A DNA stretch of 64,000 nucleotides. Source: Comamonas halotolerans (GTDB lineage Bacteria > Pseudomonadota > Gammaproteobacteria > Burkholderiales > Burkholderiaceae_C). Both the position numbers and the translations under genes were made by a program. The DNA is taken from contig NZ_JASAUZ010000045.1 in the NCBI RefSeq assembly GCF_030162935.1, positions 218,053 to 282,052 on the forward strand. Direction: 5' to 3'. Shown here one piece after another: positions 27,016 to 36,282 of the stretch (position 1 is the stretch's first letter; each line of letters begins with the position of its first letter). The notes below the pieces were generated by a model. The model saw only the letters and a program-made list of their open reading frames with translations, did not search any database and was not told where the DNA came from.

Positions 27016-28194
27016 ATGAATATTCCTGTCATCGTTGATGCCATCCGAAGTCCGATGGCTCGGGCAAAGGCTGATGGAGCTTTGGCTGATGTCCACCCGG
27101 TCGATTTGCTTTCCCAGGTGCTCGAGCAACTGATCGCCCGCAACCGTATTGACCCAGGCAGCGTGGACGATGTGGTCTGTGGTTGCGTCAGTCAGTCCGG
27201 TGAGCAGGCGGGTACACCGGGCCGTATGGCTTGGCTGGCGGCAGGTTTGCCCACCCATGTGCCCTCCACCACGATTGACCGCAAATGCGGCTCCAGCCAG
27301 CAGGCGGTGCACTTTGCAGCCCAGGCCATCATGGCGGGCACGCAAGACATCGTGATTGCCTGCGGCGTGGAATCCATGAGCCGCGTACCCATGGGGAGTT
27401 CGCGCATGGGCAAAAGCATCACAGGGCCACGCTTTGATGCACGCTACGCGCCAGGCCTTGTGGGGCAAGGTGTGTCGGCAGATCTGGTCGCAGCAAAGTG
27501 GGGACTGTCGCGCAATGCGCTGGATACCTATGCCGCACGTTCGCACCAGCGTGCCCATGCCGCGCAATCCAGCGGTGGATTCACGCGTGAGATTGTGGAA
27601 ATCCGCACCTGTGCAGGCAGCGTATCCATGGACGAGACCATTCGCCCCGGAACCACGGTGGAAAAGCTTGCCAGTTTGAAGGCGGTGTTTGAGAGCGAGG
27701 AACTCTCCAGACGCTTCCCCGAGATTCAGTGGGCCACGACAGCTGGCAATGCTTCGCAGATGACAGATGGCGCCAGCGCCATGCTCATCATGAGTGAGCA
27801 ACGAGCTTTGCAGCTGGGGCTGCGGCCTCGGGCTCGCTTCGTGGCTTTTGATGTGGTGGGCGATGACCCTCTGTACATGCTGACGGCTCCGATTCCTGCG
27901 ACGCAGCGGGTTCTGGCCAAGGCAAGGATGACGCTCGAAGACATCCAGCACTACGAGATCAATGAAGCCTTTGCGTCTGTGCCGCTGGCATGGCAGAAGG
28001 AATTGAAGGCCGACGGTGAGCGCTTGAATCCGCGAGGTGGAGCCATCGCCTTGGGGCACCCGTTGGGAGCTTCTGGTATTCGCCTGATGACCACCATGCT
28101 TCACGCTCTGGAAGACAGCGGACAGCGCTATGGCCTGCAGTCCATGTGTGAGGCTGGGGGAATGGCCAACGCAACCATTATTGAACGACTGTGA
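27016..28194 (+). CDS. Acetyl-CoA acyltransferase (thiolase)
   Basis: 392 residues. The nucleophilic Cys91 lies in DRKCGSSQQAVHF, the catalytic His/Asn region in NEAFASVPLAW with GGAIALGHPLGASG, and the second Cys in MCEAGGMANATI. All catalytic residues are present. It cleaves 3-oxoacyl-CoA at the end of each beta-oxidation turn. It is the first gene of a plus-strand operon with an HSD10-like SDR and an enoyl-CoA hydratase. Confidence 0.96.
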   Translation: MNIPVIVDAIRSPMARAKADGALADVHPVDLLSQVLEQLIARNRIDPGSVDDVVCGCVSQSGEQAGTPGRMAWLAAGLPTHVPSTTIDRKCGSSQQAVHFAAQAIMAGTQDIVIACGVESMSRVPMGSSRMGKSITGPRFDARYAPGLVGQGVSADLVAAKWGLSRNALDTYAARSHQRAHAAQSSGGFTREIVEIRTCAGSVSMDETIRPGTTVEKLASLKAVFESEELSRRFPEIQWATTAGNASQMTDGASAMLIMSEQRALQLGLRPRARFVAFDVVGDDPLYMLTAPIPATQRVLAKARMTLEDIQHYEINEAFASVPLAWQKELKADGERLNPRGGAIALGHPLGASGIRLMTTMLHALEDSGQRYGLQSMCEAGGMANATIIERL

Positions 28195-28242
28195 TGGTGC
28201 GCAGTGTTTCGGTAGCTATGGAAAGTCACGAGAGGAAAACAT

Positions 28243-29010
28243 ATGAAGCTAGAGCAAGGGATGACAGCACTTGTCACTGGTGGCGCTTCGGGGCTGGGAG
28301 AAGCTTCAGCGATTGCGTTGCTGGAGCGTGGGCTGAACGTCGTAATTGTGGATTTGAATGATGAGCGAGGCATGGCGCTGGAGCAGCAGTACCCTGGCCG
28401 CTTGCGCTATGTGAAGGCAGATGTATCGGATGCCGAGCAGATGAGCAGGTCTATTGCTGCTGCGGAAGGCTTTGGCAACTTCCGTGCGCTGGTGCACTGT
28501 GCTGGCATTGGCGGGACGGTGCGTCTGATTGAAAAGGATGGAAGCCCGGGGTCGCTGGAGAAGTACATCAACATCATCCGCGTGAACCAGATTGGCACCT
28601 TCAATACGCTACGTCTGGCGGCGGTGAGCATGGCCAAGAACGATCCCGACAATGGCGAGCGCGGTGTTTGTGTGCTGACGGCCTCGGTGGCGGGTTACGA
28701 GGGGCAGATCGGGCAGATTCCATACGCTTCCTCCAAGGCGGGCGTCATTGGCATGACCATTGTTGCTGCGCGTGACCTTGCCTCCAAGTTTATCCGCGTA
28801 TGCACCATTGCCCCAGGCCTGTTTGATACGCCCATTCTGTCCAAGTTGCCTGATGAGGTACGCCGATCACTGGCTGCCTCGGTGCCCAACCCTGCCCGCC
28901 TGGGCCACCCTTGCGAGTATGCGATGACGGCGCTGCACATCCTGGAGAACCCCATGCTCAATGGCGAAACCATCCGCCTGGATGGCGCTATCCGCATGCA
29001 GCCTCGTTGA
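28243..29010 (+). CDS. HSD10-like 3-hydroxyacyl-CoA dehydrogenase (SDR)
   Basis: 255 residues. Glycine motif TGGASGLG (residues 11-18), catalytic YASSKAG. The C-terminal half follows the type-II 3-hydroxyacyl-CoA dehydrogenase (HSD17B10) pattern very closely: TIAPGLFDTPILSKLP, NPARLGHPCEYA, NGETIRLDGAIRMQP. Human HSD10 oxidises 2-methyl-3-hydroxybutyryl-CoA, so a methyl-branched substrate is plausible here. The function fits between the hydratase and the thiolase. Confidence 0.93.
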   Translation: MKLEQGMTALVTGGASGLGEASAIALLERGLNVVIVDLNDERGMALEQQYPGRLRYVKADVSDAEQMSRSIAAAEGFGNFRALVHCAGIGGTVRLIEKDGSPGSLEKYINIIRVNQIGTFNTLRLAAVSMAKNDPDNGERGVCVLTASVAGYEGQIGQIPYASSKAGVIGMTIVAARDLASKFIRVCTIAPGLFDTPILSKLPDEVRRSLAASVPNPARLGHPCEYAMTALHILENPMLNGETIRLDGAIRMQPR

Positions 29011-29167
29011 AGCAACGCTCCCTGTGAGCGTTGATATCTCCTGCACGGCATGGCTTTGCAGCATGAAGAGTGCCCTCGGCCGATAGCACGGCCTAGCAGA
29101 TTGACTGTGCCTGTTTGGCATACGGCTGGCAGCACTGCAACACGGTGAAACTGAGAGAGGATTATTT

Positions 29168-29932
29168 ATGGCATCCACAGTATTGGTAGAAGTGCGCGGC
29201 AATGTGCAGATCATGACCTTGAGTAATCCCGAGGCGCGCAATGCGGCCACGCTGGAGATGGCACAGGCGCTGGCTGCTGCGCTGGATGAGCTGGACAGCA
29301 ATCCGGCGCTGCAGGTAGGCATCCTTACCGGCGCAGGAGGCACTTTTTGCGCGGGGATGGACTTGAAAGGCTTTCTTCAGGGGAAGCGCCCCAGTCTGGC
29401 GGGCAGGGGGTTTTTGGGGCTGACGCAAAAACCGCCTAGCAAACCTCTCATTGCCGCAGTCGAAGGTTATGCCTTGGCGGGCGGATTCGAAGCCGTACTG
29501 GCTTGCGATTTGATTGTTGCTTCCAGAAGTGCCAAGTTTGGTTTGCCCGAGGTCAAACGCGGCTTGGCCGCTGTGGCAGGAGGGCTCTTGCGTCTGCCCA
29601 AGCGCCTGCCATATCACCTGGCTATGGAGTGCATTTTGACGGGGGAGATGCTGGGTGCTGAACGTGCCATGGCACATGGTCTGGTGAATCGTCTGGTTGA
29701 GGCCGGTCAGGCGCTGGAATCTGCCTTGGAGCTTGCGCAGCGCGTGGCTGCCAATGGGCCATTGGCGTTGAGCGCCAGCAAGCGTGTGGTGCTGGAGTCG
29801 GCAGACTGGTCGCAAGCGGAGATGTTCGACAGGCAAGCAGCGATCACTGCGCCTGTATTCGCATCCCAGGATGCGCGTGAAGGGGCCGCGGCTTTTGCAG
29901 AGAAGCGGGCGCCAGTCTGGAAGGGTGTTTGA
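29168..29932 (+). CDS. Enoyl-CoA hydratase/isomerase family protein
   Basis: 254 residues. Crotonase fold with oxyanion-hole segments GAGGTFCAGMDLKGF and EGYALAGGFEAVLACD. The first catalytic Glu position of hydratases is occupied within AVAGGLLRLPKRL differently from classical ECH, so hydratase versus isomerase cannot be settled by eye. AGAG lies upstream of the ATG. Member of the thiolase/SDR operon after a 157-bp gap. Confidence 0.93.
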   Translation: MASTVLVEVRGNVQIMTLSNPEARNAATLEMAQALAAALDELDSNPALQVGILTGAGGTFCAGMDLKGFLQGKRPSLAGRGFLGLTQKPPSKPLIAAVEGYALAGGFEAVLACDLIVASRSAKFGLPEVKRGLAAVAGGLLRLPKRLPYHLAMECILTGEMLGAERAMAHGLVNRLVEAGQALESALELAQRVAANGPLALSASKRVVLESADWSQAEMFDRQAAITAPVFASQDAREGAAAFAEKRAPVWKGV

Positions 29933-30037
29933 AGTGAAAAAGTTGGGATCGTCCGGCTATCCATCGGAGATTGCGATTTAGTTGGTAGTGGGCTGCAAGA
30001 AGGTCGTAGCGCCGTTAACAAAAGAGGAGACAAAAAC

Positions 30038-31036
30038 ATGTCATCGTCTTCACGTCACAGTACACGCCGACAGGTGTGCGCCAGTTTTCTGCTGAGTTTG
30101 TTTGCAATGGGAATTTCTTCGCATGCATGGGCGGATGCAGGCTGGCCCAAGCGTCCCATCACCTTTGTGGTGCCTGGTGCGGCTGGCGGTACCACAGACA
30201 CGCCTGTGCGCTTCATGGCACAAAAGCTCAGTGAGCGGCTAGGCCAAGCAGTCATCGTAGATAACAAACCCGGTGCGGGAGGCTCTTTGGGGGCTGGCGT
30301 CGTGGCGCGTGCCCAGCCAGACGGATACACGGTTCTGGTGGGGAACACAGGCTCCAATGCGATCAATTACACCGCGTACCAGAAGTTAAGTTACAAGGCA
30401 GAAGATTTCGTTGCACTGACAGACATGATCTCGTTTGCCAACGTGCTGGTTGTTCCGGCGGAGTCGCCCATCAAGAGTGTGGGTGAGCTGATTGCCGTGG
30501 CAAAGCGCACGCCGGGAAAGCTCGCGTTTTCGTCAGCAGGTGTTGGGCAGACCACGCATCTCATGGGCGAGCTGTTGCGCCAGAGTGCCCATGTGGATGT
30601 GGTTCATGTGCCCTACAAAGGGTCTGCTCCTGCAACCATGGCCATTGTGGCGGGTGAGACACAGTTCATGTTTGACAACCTCACAGGATCGCTCAGCCAT
30701 ATCAAGGACGGGAAATTGCGCCCGCTGGCAGTGACAAGCACTACTCGAGAGCCAGCACTGCCTGAGGTGCCAACGATGACTGAGCTGGGTCTGAAGGAGT
30801 TCGACAAAGTGGGGTGGATGGGCTTTTTCCTGCCTGCGAAAACACCTCCAGATGTGGTCAAAAAGCTCACCGAAAACTTGATTGCTGTTTTGCAGGATCC
30901 GGTAGTGGTTAAACGCTACGAGGAGCTGGGTGGCCGTCCAGGTGGGATGCCGCCAGAGCAGTTCTCGAAGATGGTGGAGCGTGATCGGCTGAGCTGGGGT
31001 GAATTGATCCGTAGTCAGAAGCTGCAACTGGATTGA
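30038..31036 (+). CDS. Bug-type periplasmic solute-binding receptor
   Basis: 332 residues. The signal peptide ends near SHAWA (about residue 31). Hallmarks are ITFVVPGAAGGTTDTPVRF, VIVDNKPGAGGSLGAGV, VVHVPYKGSAPATM and LPEVPTMTELGLKEF. AGGAG precedes the ATG. It is within the plus-strand beta-oxidation operon and likely binds the acid degraded by it; no TctAB permease is encoded in the window. Confidence 0.94.
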   Translation: MSSSSRHSTRRQVCASFLLSLFAMGISSHAWADAGWPKRPITFVVPGAAGGTTDTPVRFMAQKLSERLGQAVIVDNKPGAGGSLGAGVVARAQPDGYTVLVGNTGSNAINYTAYQKLSYKAEDFVALTDMISFANVLVVPAESPIKSVGELIAVAKRTPGKLAFSSAGVGQTTHLMGELLRQSAHVDVVHVPYKGSAPATMAIVAGETQFMFDNLTGSLSHIKDGKLRPLAVTSTTREPALPEVPTMTELGLKEFDKVGWMGFFLPAKTPPDVVKKLTENLIAVLQDPVVVKRYEELGGRPGGMPPEQFSKMVERDRLSWGELIRSQKLQLD

Positions 31037-31046
31037 GGGAGGAGTC

Positions 31047-31853
31047 ATGCTTGAGTCGTTTTCCTTTCGTGGCCAACATGTATTTGTCGCCGGGGGTACG
31101 AGTGGCATCAATCTCGGAATCGCCCAGGCTTTTGCACGCGCGGGTGCCAACGTGGCGGTCATGAGCCGTTCCCCCGAAAAAGTGCAGCAAGCGCAGGATG
31201 GTCTGCATGCATTGGGTGCGCAGGCAATGGGTATCAGCGCGGATGTGCGTGACCCAGGCGCAGTAGATGCTGCGCTACGTCAAGCGCATGCACAGTTTGG
31301 CGAAATCGATGTGTTGATTTCCGGTGCTGCAGGGAACTTTATTGCGCCTGCCGCAGAGCTTTCGCCCAATGGCTTTAAGACCGTGATCGACATTGACCTC
31401 AACGGCAGCTTCCATGTGCTGCGTCTGGCCTATCCGCTGCTTAAAAAGCCCAATGCAAGTGTCATCAACATCTCGGCCCCGCAAGGTATCAATCCAACGA
31501 TGTATCAGGTGCACGCCTGCGCCGCCAAAGCAGGTATTGACATGATGACGCGCGTGTTGGCCATGGAGTGGGGAGAAGTCGGCATCAGAGTGAACGCGAT
31601 TGCGCCTGGTCCCATAGAGAACACGGAAGGGATGCGTCGCCTGGCACCGTCCCCAGAAGCACTTGCAAAGGCAGTCGCTTCGGTTCCGTTGCAAAGAATG
31701 GGAACGCTGGATGACGTCGCGCATATGGCGCTGTTCCTGTCCTCTCCGCTGGCTGGCTACGTCACGGGGGCTGTGATCCCTGTGGATGGAGGCTCATCGT
31801 TGCGTGGTGGGCGGGATATGCGCGCATCCTATGTGCCTCGAGCCGCTGGGTAG
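31047..31853 (+). CDS. SDR resembling 2,4-dienoyl-CoA reductase
   Basis: 268 residues. Glycine motif AGGTSGINLG (about residues 14-23). The catalytic region PTMYQVHACAAKAGIDMM and the following LAMEWGEVGIRVNAIAPGPIENTEG match the DECR/PECR branch, in which AAKAG and the PGPI segment are characteristic. It may reduce a dienoyl-CoA arising from an unsaturated or branched substrate. It starts 10 bp after the Bug gene, so it is in the same operon. Confidence 0.85.
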   Translation: MLESFSFRGQHVFVAGGTSGINLGIAQAFARAGANVAVMSRSPEKVQQAQDGLHALGAQAMGISADVRDPGAVDAALRQAHAQFGEIDVLISGAAGNFIAPAAELSPNGFKTVIDIDLNGSFHVLRLAYPLLKKPNASVINISAPQGINPTMYQVHACAAKAGIDMMTRVLAMEWGEVGIRVNAIAPGPIENTEGMRRLAPSPEALAKAVASVPLQRMGTLDDVAHMALFLSSPLAGYVTGAVIPVDGGSSLRGGRDMRASYVPRAAG

Positions 31854-32060
31854 ACAGGGCATGTGGTTGCTTTCCAGGCGGCTGCCAAGCCTTGGGCTGA
31901 AAATTTCAGCGAGCTTGGGAGGTGCTCAAAGGTTGTCTGCAACTTGGCTTGGCGACAAAGTGCTGCCTTCCAAGGTACCCATCTCTGGGTCATGCGTGCT
32001 GGAGTGCATATTCGGGAGTAAGAAGAAAAAGGTGAAAATCTCAGTTTTTTTGAGGTTGAT

Positions 32061-32849
32061 ATGAATGCAAATGCAGAACCGGATAGCAAGCTTGTCAGTG
32101 CTCTGGTCCGAGGTGTTTCCATATTACGCTGCTTCTCCAGCAAATGCCAGGAACTGAGTGCTAAAGAGCTGATGGACTTGACCGGTCTGCCCAAGCCAAC
32201 ACTTTTTCGTTTGACTGAAACGCTGTGCGAGCTGGGCCTGCTGCGCTACTCGGACAGACTGTCCAAATACGTGCCTGGTCTTGGACTGCTTAGTCTGTCT
32301 TCTCCGGTGCTTACGCGCTTGGCGTTACGCCAGCTGGCTCGCCCGCAAATGCAGGCGCTGGCCAACCTGACCGAAGGACAGGTTCAACTGGCAGTTGGAT
32401 TTCGCAGTGAGCTTTGCCTGGTGGAGAAGGCCAATTGCCTGGGGAATTCCATTTTTCAGCCGGAGGTTGGTGTGCACACGTCACTGTCGCGCACAGCTTC
32501 AGGCCGTGCTTATCTCCTAGGGCTTCCAGCGCAGGAGCGAGAAGCTTACCTTGACGATATGCGTAGCAAGGATCCACAGCGTGCAGCATGGCTGGAGCAA
32601 AGGCTTGATGATGCGCGCCAGAGCCTTGCAGAGCATGGCTTTTGCCGCAGCCATGGTGATCTGCATCGCGAGCTGGAGTCCATTGCCGTGGCTATGTCCA
32701 AACCACTGGATGGGGAGTTGTGGGTGTTTGCTGTGACATTGCCTGTCTACAGCCCTCTGTGCGGCAAGCTGGAAAGCGAAGTCGGTCCTCGGTTGCGTAC
32801 CCTGGTGCGTTCGGTAGAAAGCGTATTGGGGACCTCTGGCTTGTCATAA
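32061..32849 (+). CDS. IclR-family transcriptional regulator
   Basis: 262 residues. N-terminal winged HTH (SAKELMDLTGLPKPTLFRLTETL in outline, residues 33-55), then an IclR effector domain (TEGQVQLAVGFRSELCLVEKA; TSLSRTASGRAYL; CRSHGDLHRELESIAVAM). It is codirectional with and between the beta-oxidation genes and the racemase gene, so it probably controls the branched-acid cluster, perhaps through the dyad at 26878. Confidence 0.94.
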   Translation: MNANAEPDSKLVSALVRGVSILRCFSSKCQELSAKELMDLTGLPKPTLFRLTETLCELGLLRYSDRLSKYVPGLGLLSLSSPVLTRLALRQLARPQMQALANLTEGQVQLAVGFRSELCLVEKANCLGNSIFQPEVGVHTSLSRTASGRAYLLGLPAQEREAYLDDMRSKDPQRAAWLEQRLDDARQSLAEHGFCRSHGDLHRELESIAVAMSKPLDGELWVFAVTLPVYSPLCGKLESEVGPRLRTLVRSVESVLGTSGLS

Positions 32850-32887
32850 CCAGGCCCTTTAATCAGCAACATAACTAAGGAGTCGCC

Positions 32888-34003
32888 GTGAAGGTTCTTG
32901 ACAGTGTGAGAGTGCTCGAGATCGGAGGCTTGGGTCCGGGGCCATTCTGTGCCATGCATCTGGCTGATTTGGGAGCGGACGTCATTTCGGTGGTCCGCGA
33001 AAGCAAAGCCCAGGGCGTGACAGGCAATATTCTCAATCGCGGCAAACGTTCTGTGTATGCGGACCTTAAGACGCAAGAGGGGCGACAGCTGGTATTGACC
33101 TTGGTGGCTGAGGCGGATGCCCTGATCGAGGGGATGCGGCCTGGTGTGATGGAGCGCTTGGGGCTTGGGCCTGAAGTTTGTATGCGCATCAACCCACGCC
33201 TGGTGTACGGGCGCATGACTGGCTGGGGGCAAAGTGGTCCTTTGGCGCAGCGAGCAGGCCATGACACCAACTATGCCGCTGTCAGTGGCGCACTTTGGGG
33301 GTGCAGCCCCTCCGGTGCGCGACCAGTTTCTCCGTTCGCTGTTTTAGGGGATATCGGTGGTGGTGCACTGTACTTGATGACAGGTCTGCTTTCGGGCCTG
33401 CTGCAAGCGAGGGCGACAGGGCGCGGCACTGTGGTGGATGCAGCGATCGTGGATGGTGCTGCGCACATGCTCAACCTGATGCTGAGTGCCCGCCAATCTG
33501 GCCTGGTCAAAGATGAGCGCGGGCAGTCGATTCACGATAGCGCCCCGTTTTATGACACCTATGTCTGTGCGGATGGGCATTACGTGACGGTTGGTGCCCT
33601 TGAGCCTCAGTTCTATGCTTTGCTGCTCGAACTTCTGGGGTTGACACACGATCCGGATTTTGTCGGAGATCAATGGGACAAGGCGCAGTGGCCGATGCGC
33701 CGCGCCCGTCTTGCGTCACTATTTCTGACGCAGCCACGTGCGTACTGGCAAGATTTGCTCGAGCCCACAGATGCATGCTTTGGCGCTGTGCTGAGTCCGC
33801 TGGAAGCATCGAAGCACCCGCATATGCAAGCGAGGGAGGTTTACCGCGAGATACAAGGCGCTTTGCAGGCTGCACCGGCACCCCGCTTTGACGCCCAGGC
33901 CTATGAGCCTGGAGCGATGTGCGTGGCGGGACAGCATACAGAAGAAATAGTGAAGGCCATGGCGCAACCGGACCCTTCTTCGGCAATATGGCTAGCGCGT
34001 TGA
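32888..34003 (+). CDS. Alpha-methylacyl-CoA racemase (class III CoA-transferase fold)
   Basis: 371 residues from a GTG with AAGGAG 5 nt upstream. The racemase catalytic pair is visible: His in AGHDTNYAAVSGAL and Asp in LGDIGGGALYL, as in the mycobacterial racemase MCR. True CoA-transferases of this fold instead use an earlier single Asp. It epimerises 2-methylacyl-CoA at C2 so that acyl-CoA dehydrogenase can act. The product is the strongest hint that the 23-34 kb cluster handles methyl-branched acids. Confidence 0.92.
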   Translation: MKVLDSVRVLEIGGLGPGPFCAMHLADLGADVISVVRESKAQGVTGNILNRGKRSVYADLKTQEGRQLVLTLVAEADALIEGMRPGVMERLGLGPEVCMRINPRLVYGRMTGWGQSGPLAQRAGHDTNYAAVSGALWGCSPSGARPVSPFAVLGDIGGGALYLMTGLLSGLLQARATGRGTVVDAAIVDGAAHMLNLMLSARQSGLVKDERGQSIHDSAPFYDTYVCADGHYVTVGALEPQFYALLLELLGLTHDPDFVGDQWDKAQWPMRRARLASLFLTQPRAYWQDLLEPTDACFGAVLSPLEASKHPHMQAREVYREIQGALQAAPAPRFDAQAYEPGAMCVAGQHTEEIVKAMAQPDPSSAIWLAR

Positions 34004-34307
34004 ACGGGCATTGCCGAAAGAATGATGTTCCGTAAGCAGTGAAGGCACGAGAAAATCCCGGCGAATACTTCTTGCCTGGGCGGTTGAACACAACAGCATA
34101 TTCAAAGTTTGGACATTGGCAGCGAGCACTTTAGCGTGGTGCGATGCTCTGTTGTGCTGTGGCACACAACCCCTGGTGAATGCAGGCTGCTGCAACGGCT
34201 GCCAAAGGTCCAAAATGACAACGCCCGCGTAAGCGGGCATTGCGAACATAAGATGGCAGCAAAAGTATTGCTTTGCGCGGTATGGATTAATACATCGGAA
34301 GTCTTTT
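34004..34307. other. Convergent intergenic region with a short GC hairpin
   Basis: 304 bp between the racemase and mobA stops. GCCCGC (34223-34228) and GCGGGC (34233-34238) form a 6-bp stem with GTAA loop, but no T run follows on either strand, so it is at best a weak bidirectional terminator. No ORF is credible. Confidence 0.45.
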
Positions 34308-36194
34308 TTATGCAGCGGCAGCCTGAGGGCTCAGCATGAAACTGTCGAAAAATTTCGAGAGTTCTGCATGGGCATTCAAGGGAAGGACCAATGCCACGTA
34401 CTGGTCGGGGCGCACCACTACCAGGGCCCCTGCTTCACGGTTGATGTTGCGCAAGGCAAAAATGTCTTGTTGGTTCTTCAGATCCACGGCAAACACCTTC
34501 TCCAGGTCATGTAGCTGATAGCGTCCTTTTTGTGGGCGCAGCAGCGGGTGCACCTGCTCCAGATCGACTTCATGCGATGCCTGTTGGAAAATGCCACGTA
34601 CATCGAAGATCGCATCCACATCCTGGCCAGAGGGGGTGTATTTGACGATCGGGGAATCAGGTGATTGGGCCAGGTACTCGCACAAGGCATGGAGTCCTTG
34701 ATCGCGCTGTGTCTGGTCCTGAGCTCCGGCAAATGCATACAGGCGCCAGCGGCCATCGGCCTTGGCGACATGACCCAGATGCATGGGTTTGGCGTCGCAG
34801 ACACGCACCACTGGTGCTGAATGCATGCGCATGCCCACCGGATAGCCTGCCGCCAAGTGCTGGTGGGTGGTGTCACCGCAAACCAGGGAAGCTTGGTACT
34901 GTGTACCCACCCCTGCTGTGAAGCGGCCGTGTTGCACAAAGTATTTTTGAAAGACTTTGGGATCAACGCCGCCACGATCACTGAACATCGTCGCCCATTC
35001 ACGATCGAAATCAATCAATTGCTGTGCAACGACCTGCCGTTCAGCCGAGTATGTGCGCAGCAGCGCAGGTTGGGCTTGGTGACGCAGCACTGCGGCGAGT
35101 TTCCAGCCGAGGTTGAAGGTGTCCTGCATCGAGAAGTTCATGCCCTGACCCGCCTTGGGGCTGTGGGTGTGGCAAGCGTCTCCCGCAATGAAGACGCGAG
35201 GTTCTTCATCATCGGTGTTGCTATCGTCGTACTGGTGGCAAATGCGCTGGCCAATTTCATAGACCGACCACCATGCGACTTCCTTAACATCCAGGGTGTA
35301 AGGGTGCAGAACTTTTTGCGCAGAGGCAATCAGTTGCTCTGCCGTGATGCCGCGCTGGGCCACACGTTCATCTTCGCCCAGCTTGTCCATCTCCACATAA
35401 AAGCGCGTCAGGTAGCCGCCTTCACGCGGGATGATCAGGATGTTGCCCTTGTCCGACTGTATTGCGACTTTGTGGCGGATATCCGGAAAGTTCGATACCG
35501 CCAGAACGTCCATGACCCCCCACGCGTGGTTGGCAGAGTCGCCCACCAGCTCGCGGCCGATGGCCTTGCGGACGCTGCTGCGCGCACCATCGCAGCCCAC
35601 CACATAGCGAGCGTGCACAACTTCGGTATGGCCTGTGTAAGGGCCATCCACACGTTCGAGGGTGACAGTGACCGGATATTCAAGGCTGCGGTCAACGCAC
35701 ACGTTCTGCACACGGCGACCATAGTGAGGCTGTAGGCGGCTGGGGGCATTGCGCATGCTTTCCAAATAGAAATCATGAATGCGTGCCTGGTTCAACACCA
35801 CGTGAGGGAATTCGGACAGGCCGTCTTCCGTGTCTTGTACACGGCCATGGCGTGTGATGGCGTTGGCATCCTGTGCATCTGGTTTCCAGAAGGTGACTTC
35901 ATTGATCCAGCATGCTTCTTTGACCACACGCTCGCTAAAGCCAAAAGCCTCGAACATCTCCATGGTGCGGCAGGCGATACCGTCCGCTTGGCCGAGTTGC
36001 AAAGGCCCTTCTTTCTGCTCCACGATGGCCGTGCGGATATCAGGAAACTGCGCCAGCTGGGCTGCCAGCGTCAACCCGGCAGGTCCGCAACCGACGATCA
36101 GGACATCAACGTGGCTGGGGACTGCATAGGCATAGGCACTGGCATCTTGAACGTGAGGATCGCCGGGACGAAACCCTTGGAGGTGAAATTGCAT
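34308..36194 (-). CDS. mobA: 3-hydroxybenzoate 4-hydroxylase
   Basis: FAD/NADPH monooxygenase converting 3-hydroxybenzoate to protocatechuate. 628 residues. Dinucleotide motif VDVLIVGCGPAGLTL (GCGPAG at 35-40), FAD/ribityl motif GDACHTHSPKAGQGMN, and a C-terminal thioredoxin-like domain. From memory the whole chain, including the unusual MQFHLxGFRPG start, closely matches MobA of Comamonas testosteroni. It is divergent from a MarR gene exactly as mobA/mobR are. No protocatechuate ring-cleavage gene lies in the window. Confidence 0.93.
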   Translation of the reverse strand: MQFHLQGFRPGDPHVQDASAYAYAVPSHVDVLIVGCGPAGLTLAAQLAQFPDIRTAIVEQKEGPLQLGQADGIACRTMEMFEAFGFSERVVKEACWINEVTFWKPDAQDANAITRHGRVQDTEDGLSEFPHVVLNQARIHDFYLESMRNAPSRLQPHYGRRVQNVCVDRSLEYPVTVTLERVDGPYTGHTEVVHARYVVGCDGARSSVRKAIGRELVGDSANHAWGVMDVLAVSNFPDIRHKVAIQSDKGNILIIPREGGYLTRFYVEMDKLGEDERVAQRGITAEQLIASAQKVLHPYTLDVKEVAWWSVYEIGQRICHQYDDSNTDDEEPRVFIAGDACHTHSPKAGQGMNFSMQDTFNLGWKLAAVLRHQAQPALLRTYSAERQVVAQQLIDFDREWATMFSDRGGVDPKVFQKYFVQHGRFTAGVGTQYQASLVCGDTTHQHLAAGYPVGMRMHSAPVVRVCDAKPMHLGHVAKADGRWRLYAFAGAQDQTQRDQGLHALCEYLAQSPDSPIVKYTPSGQDVDAIFDVRGIFQQASHEVDLEQVHPLLRPQKGRYQLHDLEKVFAVDLKNQQDIFALRNINREAGALVVVRPDQYVALVLPLNAHAELSKFFDSFMLSPQAAAA

Positions 36195-36218
36195 AATAGA
36201 ACCGTAAACGGATTGGCA

Positions 36219-36239
36219 GTGAACAAATAATCAGTTCAC
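36219..36239. promoter_or_regulatory. Palindromic operator candidate in the mobA-mobR gap
   Basis: GTGAAC (36219-36224) and GTTCAC (36234-36239) with a 9-bp spacer. A second dyad (AAATAAT...ATTATTT) overlaps its right half. It is in the 88-bp divergent gap, as expected for a MarR-type repressor that acts on mobA and itself. Confidence 0.6.
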
Positions 36240-36282
36240 GTATTATTTTGGCGATGGTCTTTGACGCGACCTAGGATTAACC

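Noticed and set aside
32888..34003. CoA-transferase instead of racemase
   Set aside because: The His/Asp racemase pair (GHDTNY and GDIGGG) is present, whereas the transferase-type Asp context seen in the 40350 protein is not.
34223..34238. GCCCGC-GTAA-GCGGGC hairpin as a strong terminator
   Set aside because: Only 6 bp of stem and no T run on either strand; noted only as a weak candidate.
34821..35735. 304-codon plus-strand open frame opposite mobA
   Set aside because: mobA on the other strand is recognised along its whole length.
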